In this document: piece by piece, positions 1 through 12,179 of the stretch
Position numbering within the stretch: position 1 is the first letter of the stretch
How the letters are laid out: every line of letters begins with the position of its first letter
DNA from: Pithys albifrons albifrons
Taxonomy: Eukaryota; Chordata; Aves; Passeriformes; Thamnophilidae
Length of the DNA: 64,000 nucleotides
Direction of reading: 5' to 3'
Assembly: GCF_047495875.1 (NCBI RefSeq)
Contig: NC_092497.1
Location: 62,149,977-62,213,976 of the forward strand
The notes under the pieces: generated by a model
Told to the model about the DNA's origin: nothing
Database searches by the model: none
The model's input: only the letters and a program-made list of their open reading frames with translations
Position numbers and translations under genes: made by a program

Positions 1-1305
1 ACTGACCCATTTATTCTTCCTTTTGTTGGTTAGAATGTGGTTATAAATACAGGCTCATAGTCTTTCCTCTACAATTGTTTTTTTGTCTCTTCTAAACCAT
101 AATGTGAATAGTTAGCAGTTGACACTGGATACTTTGTACTTTACTTGATATTCAAGACAATACTGATATTTCAACAACAATAAGAAAAGGGAGTTGAAAA
201 TATTACTAATAGGATGGTAATATTGTTTACTGTAACATATCTAGATTAGGAGGGACTCACAGCAGCTTGTTTCAGAGGACTAAACATATTTTAAGATTAG
301 CAGCTCCTATATTAAAAATGAGCAGTAAGTTATTACAATGTGTTCTGGTTGTCTCCCTCCTAATCTTCCAGTACTACCAGGTGCCATATAATTAGTTTTT
401 AGAACATGGTTCACCTCTGTAATTTCTCTCTGACACCTACATTTCTTGTCCTGTGTAGCTTGAGACCACTGTAAGAACAGGATGGCTTTTTGGGGTAACT
501 AAAGGGCTTCACTCATGACGTCATGAAGGTGGGCAGTGGGCTGCATGTTGGAAGCTCTGGCTACAGAAGTCCTCCATGTTCGGTTCTGCCTGGACCCAGG
601 TTATACCTTCTAAAGTTACAAAGATGAGAGAATTGTACTAGGTTATGAAAGGTCTAATAGTAGATTTGGGATGAAGATGCAATTAGTAGTAACTGAAACT
701 TTTTTAGAATGTGATGGGAAAATTCCACATATTTTTAAGGCAAAAGAATGAACTTCCTTAGATAGTCCTCAGTTAAACATGCAAGAACATTAAAGAATAA
801 GATTAGATCTGAATGCATTGATTTAAGTGATGATTCACTACAGTTTTTCCTGTGCTACTGGTTGGGCAAGGCAGGCCTATCCAGGCAAATGTATTTTAAG
901 CCAGGCTCAGTATCATTGCCTCTAAGTATTCCTTTCCTTGCCTAGGAATAATTGCTCAGGATGTTCATTTGCAAACATAAGCACACATAAGAAAAATCTA
1001 TGGTGTCTTCAACTGCAGTGCTTTAATGTCAATCATTTGTGTCTGTTCAGCTCTTAAAAAGCAGTAGGCTTGCTAACACAGTTTAAGAGTATATAGAAAG
1101 AATTATAAGTTACTTTCTCTGCAGTACATCAAAGAATAGTTTTTGAGATGACAAAAGGCGGAACCACATGCAAACATGAGTCTTTGTTAGTGCTGCAGCT
1201 TTAAGTGTGCCACCAAGTGCAGGAATAGGCTGCAGATGAGAAGGCTGAAGAGCTGAGCTGCATAAAACCCATCTCTGATGCTGGCATCTGGAGAAGGTGA
1301 CACCA
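1..1305. other. non-genic unique sequence
   Basis: AT-rich sequence with no long open frame and no recognised repeat. The one distinct motif is a perfect 14-bp palindrome at 513-526 containing a full CRE core (TGACGTCA), listed separately. I see no splice-flanked open frame here. Confidence 0.5.
513..526. promoter_or_regulatory. perfect CRE palindrome
   Basis: The sequence tcatgacgtcatga is its own reverse complement and contains TGACGTCA, the full consensus site for CREB/ATF bZIP factors. CpG-containing full CREs are uncommon in CpG-poor vertebrate DNA. No TATA box, CpG island or first exon is visible nearby, so a regulatory role is only inferred and a chance occurrence is possible. Confidence 0.3.
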
Positions 1306-1309
1306 AACT

Positions 1310-1463
1310 GAACAGAGCCCTGGGGAGGACTTTAAATATCTGGAGGGATTTAAGAACAAATAGATGTGGCACTCAGAGACTTGGCTTAGTGGTGGACTTG
1401 GCAGTGGTGTGTTAATGATCTGAGACATCTTTTCCAACCTCAGTGACTCTGGGATTCTGTGAG
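1310..1463 (+). mobile_element. CR1 LINE, 3' fragment
   Basis: A truncated CR1 retroposon in plus orientation. It carries the recognisable 3' UTR phrases 'agatgtggcactcagagac', 'gcttagtggtggacttggcag' and 'cttttccaacctcagtgac', and ends in a degenerate 8-bp tail repeat (attctgtgag). Only the last ~150 bp of the element survive. The 5' boundary is indistinct because the sequence just upstream (about 1190-1310) may be older CR1. Confidence 0.85.
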
Positions 1464-1469
1464 TCTTTT

Positions 1470-4340
1470 GTTCAAATCCTGCCTACCATGCAAGAACCTG
1501 GCATGGGGTAAAGACATCTTACTCTGCCCTCTCCCTAAAGGTCATCAGGGGTACTGTATCTGTTCTTCATTGTAGCGTAGAAGAACAAGAAGGCTGCTTG
1601 CCAGAGAGAAAGCTCACACTGGTGGTAGAGCCTCTCCAAGTCCTGGGACTTCAGTGGAATGTGGCAAGCAGAGTAAGGAAAAAAAATGGAACAAAACTAG
1701 CATTAGTGAGGAAATGTGAGAGACTGTTTCTAGCAGCTCCATACCAGTCCCTGAATAGGGAAGCAAGGAGATAGTTCAGATTTTGTAACCCTGTCAACAC
1801 CAGTAGGCTGTTAAAGAAAACAGGGAATAACAGACCTCTAGGTAATTGCAACACAACTCTGGTTTAACTGGTATATCATACAGCTGGCACACCACTCCAC
1901 GTCAGGAAAACCCTGACTTCTGGAGTTAATGACACCCTGCAGTATTAAAACAACAGTAATTTTACACTTGCAGTTTTACTTTTGTTGTTTATTTTTTATT
2001 CTTAAATAATGAAGCTAACCTAACAATTTCATTTTTTCTCCAAGAAAAAGCATGTCTTTGGACATACCATAATTCAATATTGTTTGCGTCTTGCAAACGT
2101 CCAGGGACAAACTGGCTTTATCATTAAAATACAAATATATTTCTTTTCCTCTTTGCTTGCATAGGATACCATTTTGCTGATCACATTTTGTAAAATCTAA
2201 ACAAGTGAGGCCTGAGATAACTTGTTACACATTTGTTTCTGCTGGTTCTTGGTTCATAAATGAGTGAACTCCTCAGAGATATGCAGTAATTCTACATGTG
2301 AAATCCAGTTCCTGTACAGTATTTTAACCAGATCAATCTACCTTTTCTCCTGACTACAAAAATGACTGCTGTTTGGTAGGTAAAAGACAGCCACAATTTG
2401 ACTTCAGAAACAATAAATGAAAGTGTGGCTTTGCAAATTGACTTCAATCATAGCTGTGGCTTGTTTCTGCAGAGGGGAAGGGGAAGAGGGGAAGAAAAAG
2501 GGGGCAGCAGGTCCTGGTTGCTTGCCAGTGCTGAGATCTCATGCCTTCCCTCAGATGCTTGACTCTCACATGGGCAGCTGTAAGTTCTTAAGCTGTAAGT
2601 TCTCAACTGGGTTCTTAAACCAGGAACTTCAGACAAAATGAGACTTAAAAAAATGTGGTACAGCTTGTTTCTCTTGTTTTGAAGCCCCCTGTGTCTTTAG
2701 TGAAATTATAAGTTAATACAAAGGTTTAACCCCTCTGTTTTCTTATCCTTCTGTCTATAGACACAAACAAAATAGTACTGTTCATTTCAGATATATTTTT
2801 GTAAATCTTGTCTAGTTTTGTCTTTCTTTGAGCTTTGTTTCTGGGTTAAAGTAGGAGGGTTTAAATACACCTTCCACAAAAAAATGTTTCCTTCTGCAAT
2901 TCCCATGGTTTTCACGAAGTTACTGAATGAGATGTGAGATTGTTAACCAGAAGAGTCAGGCAGAGATGTGTTTCTACAAATGCGTTAGGAATGGGAACAT
3001 ATATTTTCATGTGGCTAATATGTCAAGAGCTGGGACAGCCAGAGGCCACTGGCCTGAGCAAATGAGCAGTGACTCATGGATGTTCACTGACATTTGTCAT
3101 AATGTGAACAGACTTCTTAGGAATCCTTATGGTAAAAAATCATCCAGATTAAAGGAAATGAAGATGAAACTAACACCTGATATAACCCATGCCATTGGCT
3201 AAAAGCAATCTTATAAAGACATGCTGCAGTGCTATGACAGGAATAAAAAAAACCCCAACAAAACAACAAAGCAAACAAAAAAATAGTTATGAGGAAAACA
3301 AAGTATATCTCTCTGTCTTACTGCTCATGTCAACCCAGGAAACAGAGACAACTTCTACAATCATAGCAGAAAAGAAATTTCTCACCACTTTCTACTTCAC
3401 TTGTAATTTCTCGGTCTCATAATACTTGCTTATCATAGTATTAGGATGTTGTAATGATTGATCAATACTGAGATCTCAGAATGGAAAGCATCCATAATTC
3501 TGAAACCCAGTAAAGTCATCACCAGGACCAGGGTCAAGTTGTTCTGTTTCTGTATTCCTGTGATTCCTAGCAGGTATTTGTCTCATAAACAACCCAGATT
3601 GGCTCTTACTTTTGTTGGAGAGTCCAGGCTGGAAAAGCTACATGTTGTGGCTCAGCAGACAGCCAAAGCTTTGCTAGAAAGCCTTTTGGTGGACCTCTCC
3701 TCTCAATATAGATAGAGTAGCTGGCCTTTTAAGTGCTTTGAAGAAAAGCTGCAAGAGTTATCTATTCTCTGAGAATTGTTTAATATCTGGACTCCTTCCT
3801 TTAGGGGGAGAGATTGAGAGCTCTGACAATCAAGAATTTTGTGAAGCTTATTTACATTTTTTTTGACTGAATGGAAAAGGACATGAAAATAGCCTAACTT
3901 ATGAGCTTTCCACTGTTGGGTCTTTTTGCTTTTTGAGAAAAACTTTTAGCGGTGGATTTTGAGAGATTTTTGGTTTTGCTTTTTCAGAGGGAGCTCCAGC
4001 CTTTTAATTTTCTGAAGCCTGAATATTCAGGCCATGAGAAAGAGTATCTTTTTTGACTCTCATATTTCACCAAGCCTAAAAGTACTTTCTCTTTGGTTTG
4101 TATTTCAGGTATGGCTACTGTGAGGAAAGTGTTCTCGTTTCTGATATTCAGAAATCCAGTTTTCATAAATAAATCTGTCTTGAGCTGGCAGACCCAGAAA
4201 CCCAAAGATAACCTGAAGTAGAAAAACTGAAGTCAACATGAAGCCATGAGCCTTTCTTCTTTCATTTACATCCCTTCATTGTGCATTCAAGGATGTCACC
4301 TCCATGTTTTTTGAATTGCAATAGACTGATTAAAACAGAG
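1470..4340. other. non-genic unique sequence
   Basis: No recognised gene or element. It contains an A-rich simple tract at about 3240-3288 (aaaaaaaacccc then caaa/caaac units) and short chance open frames with no splice context worth naming. Composition is AT-rich throughout. Confidence 0.45.
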
Positions 4341-4341
4341 A

Positions 4342-4395
4342 TCATAGAATTATAGATTATGCTGAGTTGCAAGGGACTTATCAGAACCATCAAAG
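4342..4395 (-). mobile_element. CR1 LINE, 3' end remnant
   Basis: The run 'atcatagaattatagattatg' followed by 'gagttgcaagggactta' matches the reverse complement of a CR1 3' end (tail repeat, then the conserved 'aaggtcccttccaa' region). The fragment is about 50 bp and diverged, so the family call is moderately sure and the subfamily unknown. Confidence 0.5.
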
Positions 4396-4399
4396 AGAA

Positions 4400-5985
4400 G
4401 GATGAAGCCTTTCTCTTTGTAAAGATAAAAGCTTACATGAACTGAAGATGGCTGGCAGGAGACAGGTCATTTTCCTACTCACCTTGCACTCCTCTCTCCT
4501 TTCTCATGGTTCTTATAGGTGCAGTAGTAAAGAATTTAATAGTTTGCAGATAGGCAGCCAGCTGGAAGACTGAGGGGATGTGCTGAGCAGCATTAGGTGT
4601 AAGCCCTCCTGGCCTCCCGAATGTGTCCCTCTGTATTTTGACTGTGTGAGCTCTTTTGAATGCACTGTTTTGTTGTTCTCCTGTGCAGTGCCCTGGAATA
4701 GTGAATTGCTGCCCCATTTCTCAGGTACATGGAAAGGAAGTTCTGGTACTTCATACCATCATACTGTCTAAATGGGCATTGTAACTAGAAACAGTAACTG
4801 CGAGAGGGGACAATGGGCACATTCCCTTTGGACAGGTTTTGTTCTGAATGCCAGAAATTAAAGTGACTTATCCACCAACAGCTTGTGCAGGCTCCTACTG
4901 CTCTAAAGACCTCTGGCATCTTTTGTAGATTCCTGGAGTTTGAAAACATCCCACCATTATGTATCTTTTCTTCTCTGCCTTAGGATGTGACCGCTTTGGT
5001 TGGTGTGGTCCCTGATAAAGGCATCAATCCTGCCATCTTCAAAACATCTGTTTTGATGAGCATAAATAAAATCTGGTCTCTTAGAATTCTTGATTTTGTC
5101 TATGTGCATGTTTTGTTAAGAGGACAAAAAAAATAAATAAAAAATCTGAACATATAGTATCTAAATGTCTTGTACAGTGATTATATGATTAAAATTCTCT
5201 CAGAATATCTGTCTGCATTTTTGACTTGCACAATGCAGCCTTAATGGCTGGTAAGTGCTGAATTTTGTCACAGATGAAAAGAACACAAGAAGTGCAAAGC
5301 TTGTTAACATGAGCCAAGCCTGCCATTTATCTGATATTTTCAGCACACTGAATGTGAATGGCAGTTTTGCTGCCATTATGGAACTTATTTTAGACATATC
5401 AAGTGCCAATTTTCTTTCAGATCATAAAGAAAAATGAGAGAACAGGAGTTTTGTTGTTTTGTTGATAAAGCTTGTCCTAGATCATCATACAAAGGAACTG
5501 CAACAAAGCAGAGCCCAATTCCTGCTGATACTTCTCAAAGTGTAATTGGATCAAAATTATGGGAGCCACAGGGAAGCACAGATACACAGTTCTGTGACTA
5601 ACTGCTGAGTCTGGGGGTTGTGCTGAAGTGGCTGAAATGAAGAGGGCTGTGAGGAGATGGATGAAGAGAAAACTTCTCAGGCAGGTGTGCGATAGAGACC
5701 AAGTAACTTTATGTTCCTACAATGTATGAGTGCTCACTGTGCAAAAGATCACTGATTCCTACTTTTGCTGTATGGGATATTTATTTACCTCTTTGTCCTT
5801 CACTTTATGCAACATATAGAGACTGCAGGATGAGTATTTGGTTACCCATTGCTGAAAGTGACAGTATCAAACCGTACAACTCCAGACATTTCTATTCTTT
5901 TGCTGACTTTGTTCATGGAAGATCAGGATATTATTAAAGTGCTGTGGATTTTTCAGTCTTGGTCCTGGAGGAATTGCTAGGAGAA
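4400..5985. other. non-genic unique sequence
   Basis: No gene, RNA gene or recognisable mobile element seen. Open frames are short and lie on both strands without consistent splice signals. Confidence 0.45.
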
Positions 5986-5986
5986 T

Positions 5987-6676
5987 TTACAAGCCAGACA
6001 GTGTTTCACACACAGAAGTTACATAGGTAACACAGGTGCACATTACCAACTCAGTGGGAAGGACATGTGAACACAAGGTGGAAAGGTACCAGCTGAACCC
6101 AGTGTAGTAGCAACATGAACTACAAATTGGTGCTGACAGCAGCAGTAAGATTTTGCAGAGGTAGGAAGAAGAGAGATGCCCCATAAGGACTGAAATTCCT
6201 GCTCCTGGGGACTTGCCTGAAGTTTTGCCTTGAGCTTTCATTTTGAGTCCTGAATGAGAAGAATATTTCAGTTTTCTGAATTCAATAGCAGAAAAAAAAA
6301 AGACTTGAGTGCATAGGAACCACAAACAACCAATTAAACCAAAATCCCTCCAGAGAGCAAAAGAATAATGACAGTTCCAGTCAATTTTCTCACTCCAAAA
6401 CTGTGTAGATGTCCATGGGCTCTGGCTGAAGCCCTCAAATTGATCCATAAATGATAATACTGGGTCTAATCGAAAGCTTTTTCCTGATGGCGTACTTGGT
6501 TTGCTGGGCAATAGAGTAACAGAAGATGTGGTGCATTGATTCCTGGCACAGGGCTGTGAGACATTGACATAAACTGCAACAGTGGAACATGATACAAACT
6601 TATGGTCTATGAACCTTTTTTCTGCGTTATACTGTGAAGATGTTGCAAATGATGTCCTGAGGGTCAATTGTAGCAC
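5987..6676 (-). other. longest open frame in the window, 229 codons, unassigned
   Basis: The minus strand stays open for 229 codons from the ATG ending at 6676 to the stop at 5987. The predicted product has no motif I recognise. It is rich in Ser, Cys and Leu, with several hydrophobic patches (for example around residues 110-130 and 165-190) that arise from poly-pyrimidine reading. No TATA box, CpG island, splice acceptor or polyadenylation signal is convincingly placed for it, and no retroviral or CR1 domain is visible. In 64 kb of six-frame sequence one frame of this length is somewhat unexpected but not extraordinary. Most likely a chance frame; a lineage-specific transcript cannot be excluded. 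Confidence 0.12.
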
Positions 6677-7154
6677 AGAGATAATGTCTTGTTTAATGAC
6701 TTAAATGATAAAATGGAAATGTTGTGCTAATCCAGATGGTGTGGAGCAGGGAAGGGCTGAGAGCATGATGGGTAATGGGTTTAAAATTAAATATGATTTT
6801 GATAAATTGGAGAAAGTGCATGGTATCAGCAAGATGAAATCCAGTAAGCACAAATGCAATGTACTATTTTAAAGTTAAATTAAAAATAAAGTAAACTAAG
6901 AGAGGTTGGGTAACAGAGATGCAGTAGATCACAGACTGAGTTTGCATCAACTGTGCTGTTGGGGAGGAGGGAGGAGGGGAATGAACTTTTAATTAAAATA
7001 TCTATTAAAAGGAATATTAAATGTCAGATGTGGAAGGAAATGATGCCCCACTCCTGGGCACTGTGGAGGCCAGGGCTGGGGCACTGTGTCCCAGTGTAAG
7101 CAGAGGACTGCAGAAATGTTGGTTGCAAACTAGAGAGAGCACAGGAGGGAACAC

Positions 7155-7590
7155 CGGGAGTGACGACAGATTTATGGAACAGGGCCTGCAAGGAAAGGTT
7201 GAATGAATTAGCTGTGTTCACCTTAGCAACATAAGGCTGAAGGGAGATGAACAGTAGCTGTTTTCTGGAACTAAAATACTTGCAATAAGGGATGGCAATA
7301 AATCATTCTGCATGGCCCCTACTTGGGGAAAGTTTAAAGTAACTTCCAGCTAAAGAGAATAAGAAAATCTGGTGAGACATTGGATAAAACTTTTTACACT
7401 AAGGACAGATGACCAATAAAAGAAGCTACCTAAGGAAGTTAAGACTATCTTTTTCTGAATGCTTTAGGAAGAAATGAGTAGTGTCTTGTAGATATTTAAA
7501 CAGAGGCAATTTAGGATGCACCAAATTAATCCTCAGCAGAGAGGATGGAGGGACTGTCCTGAAACAGTAATTCTGTCCTGAAGGCTTCTA
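7155..7590 (+). mobile_element. old, diverged CR1 LINE fragment
   Basis: The order of blocks follows the CR1 C-terminal/3' region: 'aacagggcctgcaaggaaagg', then 'aaggctgaagggagatgaac', 'cttttttacactaaggacag' and 'tagatatttaaacagaggc'. Many indels and substitutions disrupt every reading frame. The terminal 8-bp tail is not recognisable. The start may lie up to 130 bp earlier. Confidence 0.6.
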
Positions 7591-7594
7591 GGCA

Positions 7595-8080
7595 TCAGGA
7601 AAGTAAAAGCTGAGTGTACAGATCCATTAGCCTCTGTCCTTCTAAAAATCATGAACTTAAATCTAGCTTTTCTGGAGACAGAGTGTATCAGTAACCTGCT
7701 TAGGGGTATTTTCCTGTATTTAGGGGGTATTCAGGGAGGCAGGAACAGACAGAAGAGGTGTTCATAAGAAGTAATAATGTAATGAAAATGTAGACAGATA
7801 AATATGACAGATATGGTCTTAACATTCAATTAATTTTTTTCATTAGTAATTTGTTTATGCTTACAATGAGAACCTGTAAATGGCATGTTGTATCCATCAA
7901 ATTTTTGATATTCTTGTCTTCTTCACCAATGGCCAGTCAAACCAATATATATTCAATCTTTTGGCAGCTGTGCTGTTCATAAACACTGCCCTGCATTATC
8001 TGCAGTGTTTTCACACAGAAGAATTTATACTTTTCCCTTTCAGTAGGTAGTTTATAAATAGTTTACAAGTTGGTTTAATA
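7595..8080. other. non-genic sequence
   Basis: AT-rich unique sequence; nothing recognised. Confidence 0.4.
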
Positions 8081-8109
8081 GATCACAATTAATATATGGA
8101 TTTTAAAAC

Positions 8110-8200
8110 TCTGAAAGACGTTCGTGGCTTTGGGCAAAGGGTTGTAATTGGATGGCTTCTCTGAAATCCCTTCCAGCCCTACTTTTTCCCTATGTTTATC
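8110..8200 (+). mobile_element. possible CR1 3' fragment
   Basis: The phrase 'gggttgtaattggatggcttctctgaaatcccttccagcc' resembles the CR1 block 'gggttggactagatgacctn..aggtcccttccaacc'. There is no recognisable tail repeat. Short and diverged, so tentative. Confidence 0.3.
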
Positions 8201-8209
8201 TTTTAATGG

Positions 8210-11200
8210 CTCAAACATAAGAAATTGACAGAATATTCCTAAAAATGGAGTTTGTAGTACAGATGCACTGGTATTTTCATTTACAGCATGGTGGAATTTT
8301 AGGCCTAAATGAAGTAGAATACAAGGAAAATGATGCTTTTCTCCTGTTTGTAAGTCTCTTGTGGAAAAAAATGAAAAAATCAACAGAACGACAATGTAAA
8401 GTTCTCACACGGGACAGAGTAGAAGCATCTCTCCCAAGGTTCATACTAGTCCATTACAGAGGGCAAGGCAAGTGTCCTATATATACTTAAAGACACATAG
8501 GGGGCTGGGGAGGCTTATTCTGTTTTCATTTAGTCTTTAAGCAATTTTTTTTTTTACTGGTTGTTAATCAGAAGGAGTAAACATGCAGGGCTTCTCTTTT
8601 AGTTGAAGACTGTATTTGGTTCAACTGGTTAAAATTTTTCAGACCTTGGATCTCTTTAAATGTGCAATTATTCCATTCTCTTAATTTGCTTGGTAATGAC
8701 TGAAGAGAAAAAGTTTCAGAAATGGTTTATGCTCTGCTTTTTTATAAGCTGACTTTCTTGTATCAAATTTCCAGACAAAAGCTCTGATTGCATGAGAACT
8801 GCAGATTTATGCCACACTGACAGAGGAAGCATTTGATCTTCTATTAGTTAAATCAGACCTTTGCTACTTTCATCTTCCTCTAAAGGCAGATTTAAAAGAC
8901 TTTCTTCTGTTTTGTTAAATAAGGAATCATGTGTGAAAAAAGAGGAATTTTATATCTTGGCAACCTTCTTGAAAAAAAATGTCTTCTATCTCTGCGTTTC
9001 TTTTGAGGAGTTAAGCAACCTTTCCTACACTTCCAGGCAGGGGGGAGCTCTTGTATCTTAACACCTTCCTGTACATAAACAAATGAGCTTTGTGATGGCA
9101 AATGTACAAGATCTTGGTACACTGTCTAGGGGAGAACCTGGAATCAGGGAAAGTGGTAATGTCTAGAAATAGTGAAATGATCTCACTGGTCTCTACATCT
9201 TTTTCCTAACCAGAGATCTTTTGTGGCCTCAGAGAAGAGTGTAAACCATTATGAAAGGTTTGGAAGGATCTTTTTAGGATAGGGAGCTATGTGAAAACAT
9301 GAGAATTCAATTTATCTAGTATTAGTAATTACAATCCTTGTTTATTTTGTTTACATGTTTTTGGATCCATTTAAATTTTAGGATCATCAAATTTTTATTT
9401 AAATACACAAAGAGCAATTGGTGTGGTGCTGCAAAGGTGTTTCTCATTTCCAACCAAATTAAAAATGGACCTAAATTTTAAAAATTATTTTTCCAACAAT
9501 TTTTCAGTTTGCCTATGTTAGCATGAGTGCATGTATTTGTCATTTTATAGTAATTTTGTGGATCCCTGTTTGCTGTTTTCCTCCCTTCTGTGGATCTTAC
9601 TGGTTTCCATGAATTAAGAAGCACTGCCTGTGGTTACAGCTTAACTGTAGGATCATGAAGCCCAGAACACAATTGTTTAGAAGGACAGTAATAGATTTGC
9701 ACCTTTGTCTAAGAGTGTGTGTACTCAGCAGTCACTCTATGGTCCATCACCCTGAGCTGACACCTTGTAGTTGCCACTATCATATTTGCATAAAAGAACT
9801 TGATTTTCCTGTGTCCTCTGCTATATTATGTGCCAAGACCCAGAGTATTTCCTTATCTTCTTGAGTTACTGTCCTCAATTCCAACAAGACTAGAGCAAAT
9901 GTAATTACATAATTAAGACTTCCAAACCCTTCTGTTTACAACAAATTCAGACGTAGCTGTGTCCTCAAGATGGGCTCTTAGAAGGTAAAATAGAGTTCAG
10001 GACCAGAATTTATTAATTCCAGCCTTTGCTGTTATGACTCAGACTGAGGAAGTGGGTTACTGAGTAGCTGAGTAGCAGAGAAGCACATTTTTGTAAATTA
10101 TTCTACTTACAAGGTCATGCAGACACATTTATTACTACAGCAAGGGACATTGTGACATGAGGTTCAGGGATTTTAAATGTTGTATTTGAGGAAGAGACAA
10201 AAATGAAATGGTAACACATCTTCATTCTTTTCTGTAGCTCATCTACAGGTGGTCTGTAGTAGCATTTCTTTGTTTCTTTTTTTCCCCTTCCTGATAGCTT
10301 TTTAGTAGTTTCCTCTGTTTTTGTTTGGTGTTTTGGTTTTGTTTCGTTTTGTTTGTTTGTTTGTAACTTAAGTTCTGAAAATGAAACCTTTTCTGAGTCC
10401 TCTCCTTCTCTCATTAAAGTGCTTAGAGCTCCGTATTCTGGCAATCTGGGGAGGCAACTGGTCTTATCTAGTGATCTTCAGCTGAGTCCTCCTTTTCATG
10501 GTCTGCTGCCCTTACACTCAAGTGTTATGCTGCTTTAGTTTTTATGCCTCTTACCTACCACCTCACGGGAATGAGCTCTCACAGGAATGAGCAGAGATGT
10601 GGTAGAGCCCTTTCATCTCTCTAAGGAAAGACTAGTGAGATTTCAAATGTACCAAGATCTCCCTTTCCTTCTTTTCACTGTCACATTTTGTGGAGTCTGG
10701 AGTCCCATCAGCACTCCTCCAAAAGCTGCCATTCCAGCTGAAAGCTGAAGATGGACAGGTCTCCAAGGACATCATAACTTCCTTCTGGCTGTGTTCAGTG
10801 TTTGCATTCAGTACCTCAAAAAAACAGCCAAATTCAAACTCTTCAAAATTTCTTACTTTGACTTTCACTATAGGCTATTTATCTGAGCCATTAATCTTAC
10901 ACCACCAAAAGGGAGAGATCACAGATGAGTTGGATTTAGTCTAATCTGCCTCCAAAGTAATAAAGAATAACGATATTAACAAGGAAACTCTTCAGGGAAT
11001 CTGCAGAACAGCCTCATCTTTAACCTGCTTGAGAAACCTGTATCACAAGCCTAAATGAGCACAAGGATTTCTTATGAAATAGCTCCATTGTGCTCCAGGT
11101 GATGTTAGTGTTGTTTTGGGTCCTGTGGTTAAAACAAAATTGGTGACAATTTTCCTGGTGAAAACAGGATCAAAAATGCTGACATATCTTCCTGTGTTGT

Positions 11201-11990
11201 GTGGCAATAGGTCAGCTGAATGTGGAGTCAGCACTGTTTGAAGGGACTACTTTCCTTTCCCTTTTGGAGTCTGTGTGTTACCCACTATTACTTTGACCTG
11301 CAGCATCCTCTGTCAGCAGACTTCACAGCACTGAGGTCTCCCCCAAGCCCAAAACCTCTGCTTTGCTGAAAGCTAAACCATCATGGCTGTGATCTAGGGC
11401 AAATTAAGCTCCTATATGTCATTTTTGCTGCAGTATTAAGATGGTGACAAATATGTTTTACAGAACTGAAATAGAGAGTGAAAACCATTTGAAAGGCAGG
11501 AACAAAAGAACAGGTCTGAGTAAGTGACTAAAGTTGCTCACATACCTATATCAACATGCACTCTGTTCACGGTACAGAGCATGACTTTTTAACCTTCATT
11601 TTTCTGGAATTATAGTTCCCAGATGTTAAGAATCAGAACATAAATTATTTGTCATTTGCTCTCAACCTTTCAGAAGTCTTATTAGACATCAGTCATACTA
11701 CACCTATCATGTGTTGAAGAACAGAGTTGCCCATTTCAAAATGCAATAGCTGTTGAAATTTTTGTTTTTACTTTTAGAAAAGTGGTTGCAGTGTCATCAC
11801 ATTTCTGTTTCTTTGAAGCAGGAAGTTATCCAGCATTCATCTACAGCCTTCATGAGATGAAGACTCCTTTGTGTTGCTTATTCTCACATGCCACATATTT
11901 TCATGTGCCATATCATTAACTTGCTGAATTTGTTATGTATTTTTATTCTTCATTTCAAAGGAAGTTTTATATGATGATTTTTTTTCTCTT
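8210..11990. other. non-genic unique sequence with simple tracts
   Basis: No gene recognised. Contains a T/G simple tract at about 10310-10363 (gttttg and gttt units) and a short tandem pair of tcacRggaatgagc at 10563-10576 and 10579-10592. Candidate splice sites exist, but frames between them are closed. Confidence 0.45.
10311..10363. repeat. (TTTG)n/(GTTTT)n simple repeat
   Basis: Run of tttttg, ttttgg and gttt units ending in three perfect gttt copies. Low-complexity tract typical of noncoding vertebrate DNA. Confidence 0.75.
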
Positions 11991-11994
11991 TCAG

Positions 11995-12175
11995 TGAGGT
12001 TTCAAGATGCCAACTTTCTCTCTTTACAGGCCAGAGAGGACATCTCTCATGAAAACTGTCCTTTTTTCTTAGAGGGAGAGGAACATAGGATTTGTCAGAA
12101 GAGTCTAGCTTTGCAGTGTATCATTCAGTATCCCATTTCCCACTGTGCAAAGCTCTGGATACCTCAGAAGCAGAT
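11995..12175 (+). other. candidate exon (181 nt), open frame between strong splice sites
   Basis: The acceptor is a long pyrimidine run ending ttttttttctctttcag at 11994, and the donor is gat|gtaagaaaac at 12176. Both are close to consensus. Between them one frame is open for 59 codons (starting RFQDANFLSLQAREDISHEN), with two nucleotides left on each side. If this donor is not used, the frame stops at the taa inside it. The peptide resembles no family I know, and one internal cag could serve as an alternative acceptor. No neighbouring candidate on the same strand matches its phase convincingly, so it may be a pseudo-exon or a noncoding-RNA exon. Support would be spliced reads or conservation in other birds. 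Confidence 0.25.
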
Positions 12176-12179
12176 GTAA

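Noticed and set aside
10553..10621. Minus-strand exon with tttccttag acceptor and gtaagag donor
   Set aside because: All three frames contain stops between the sites.
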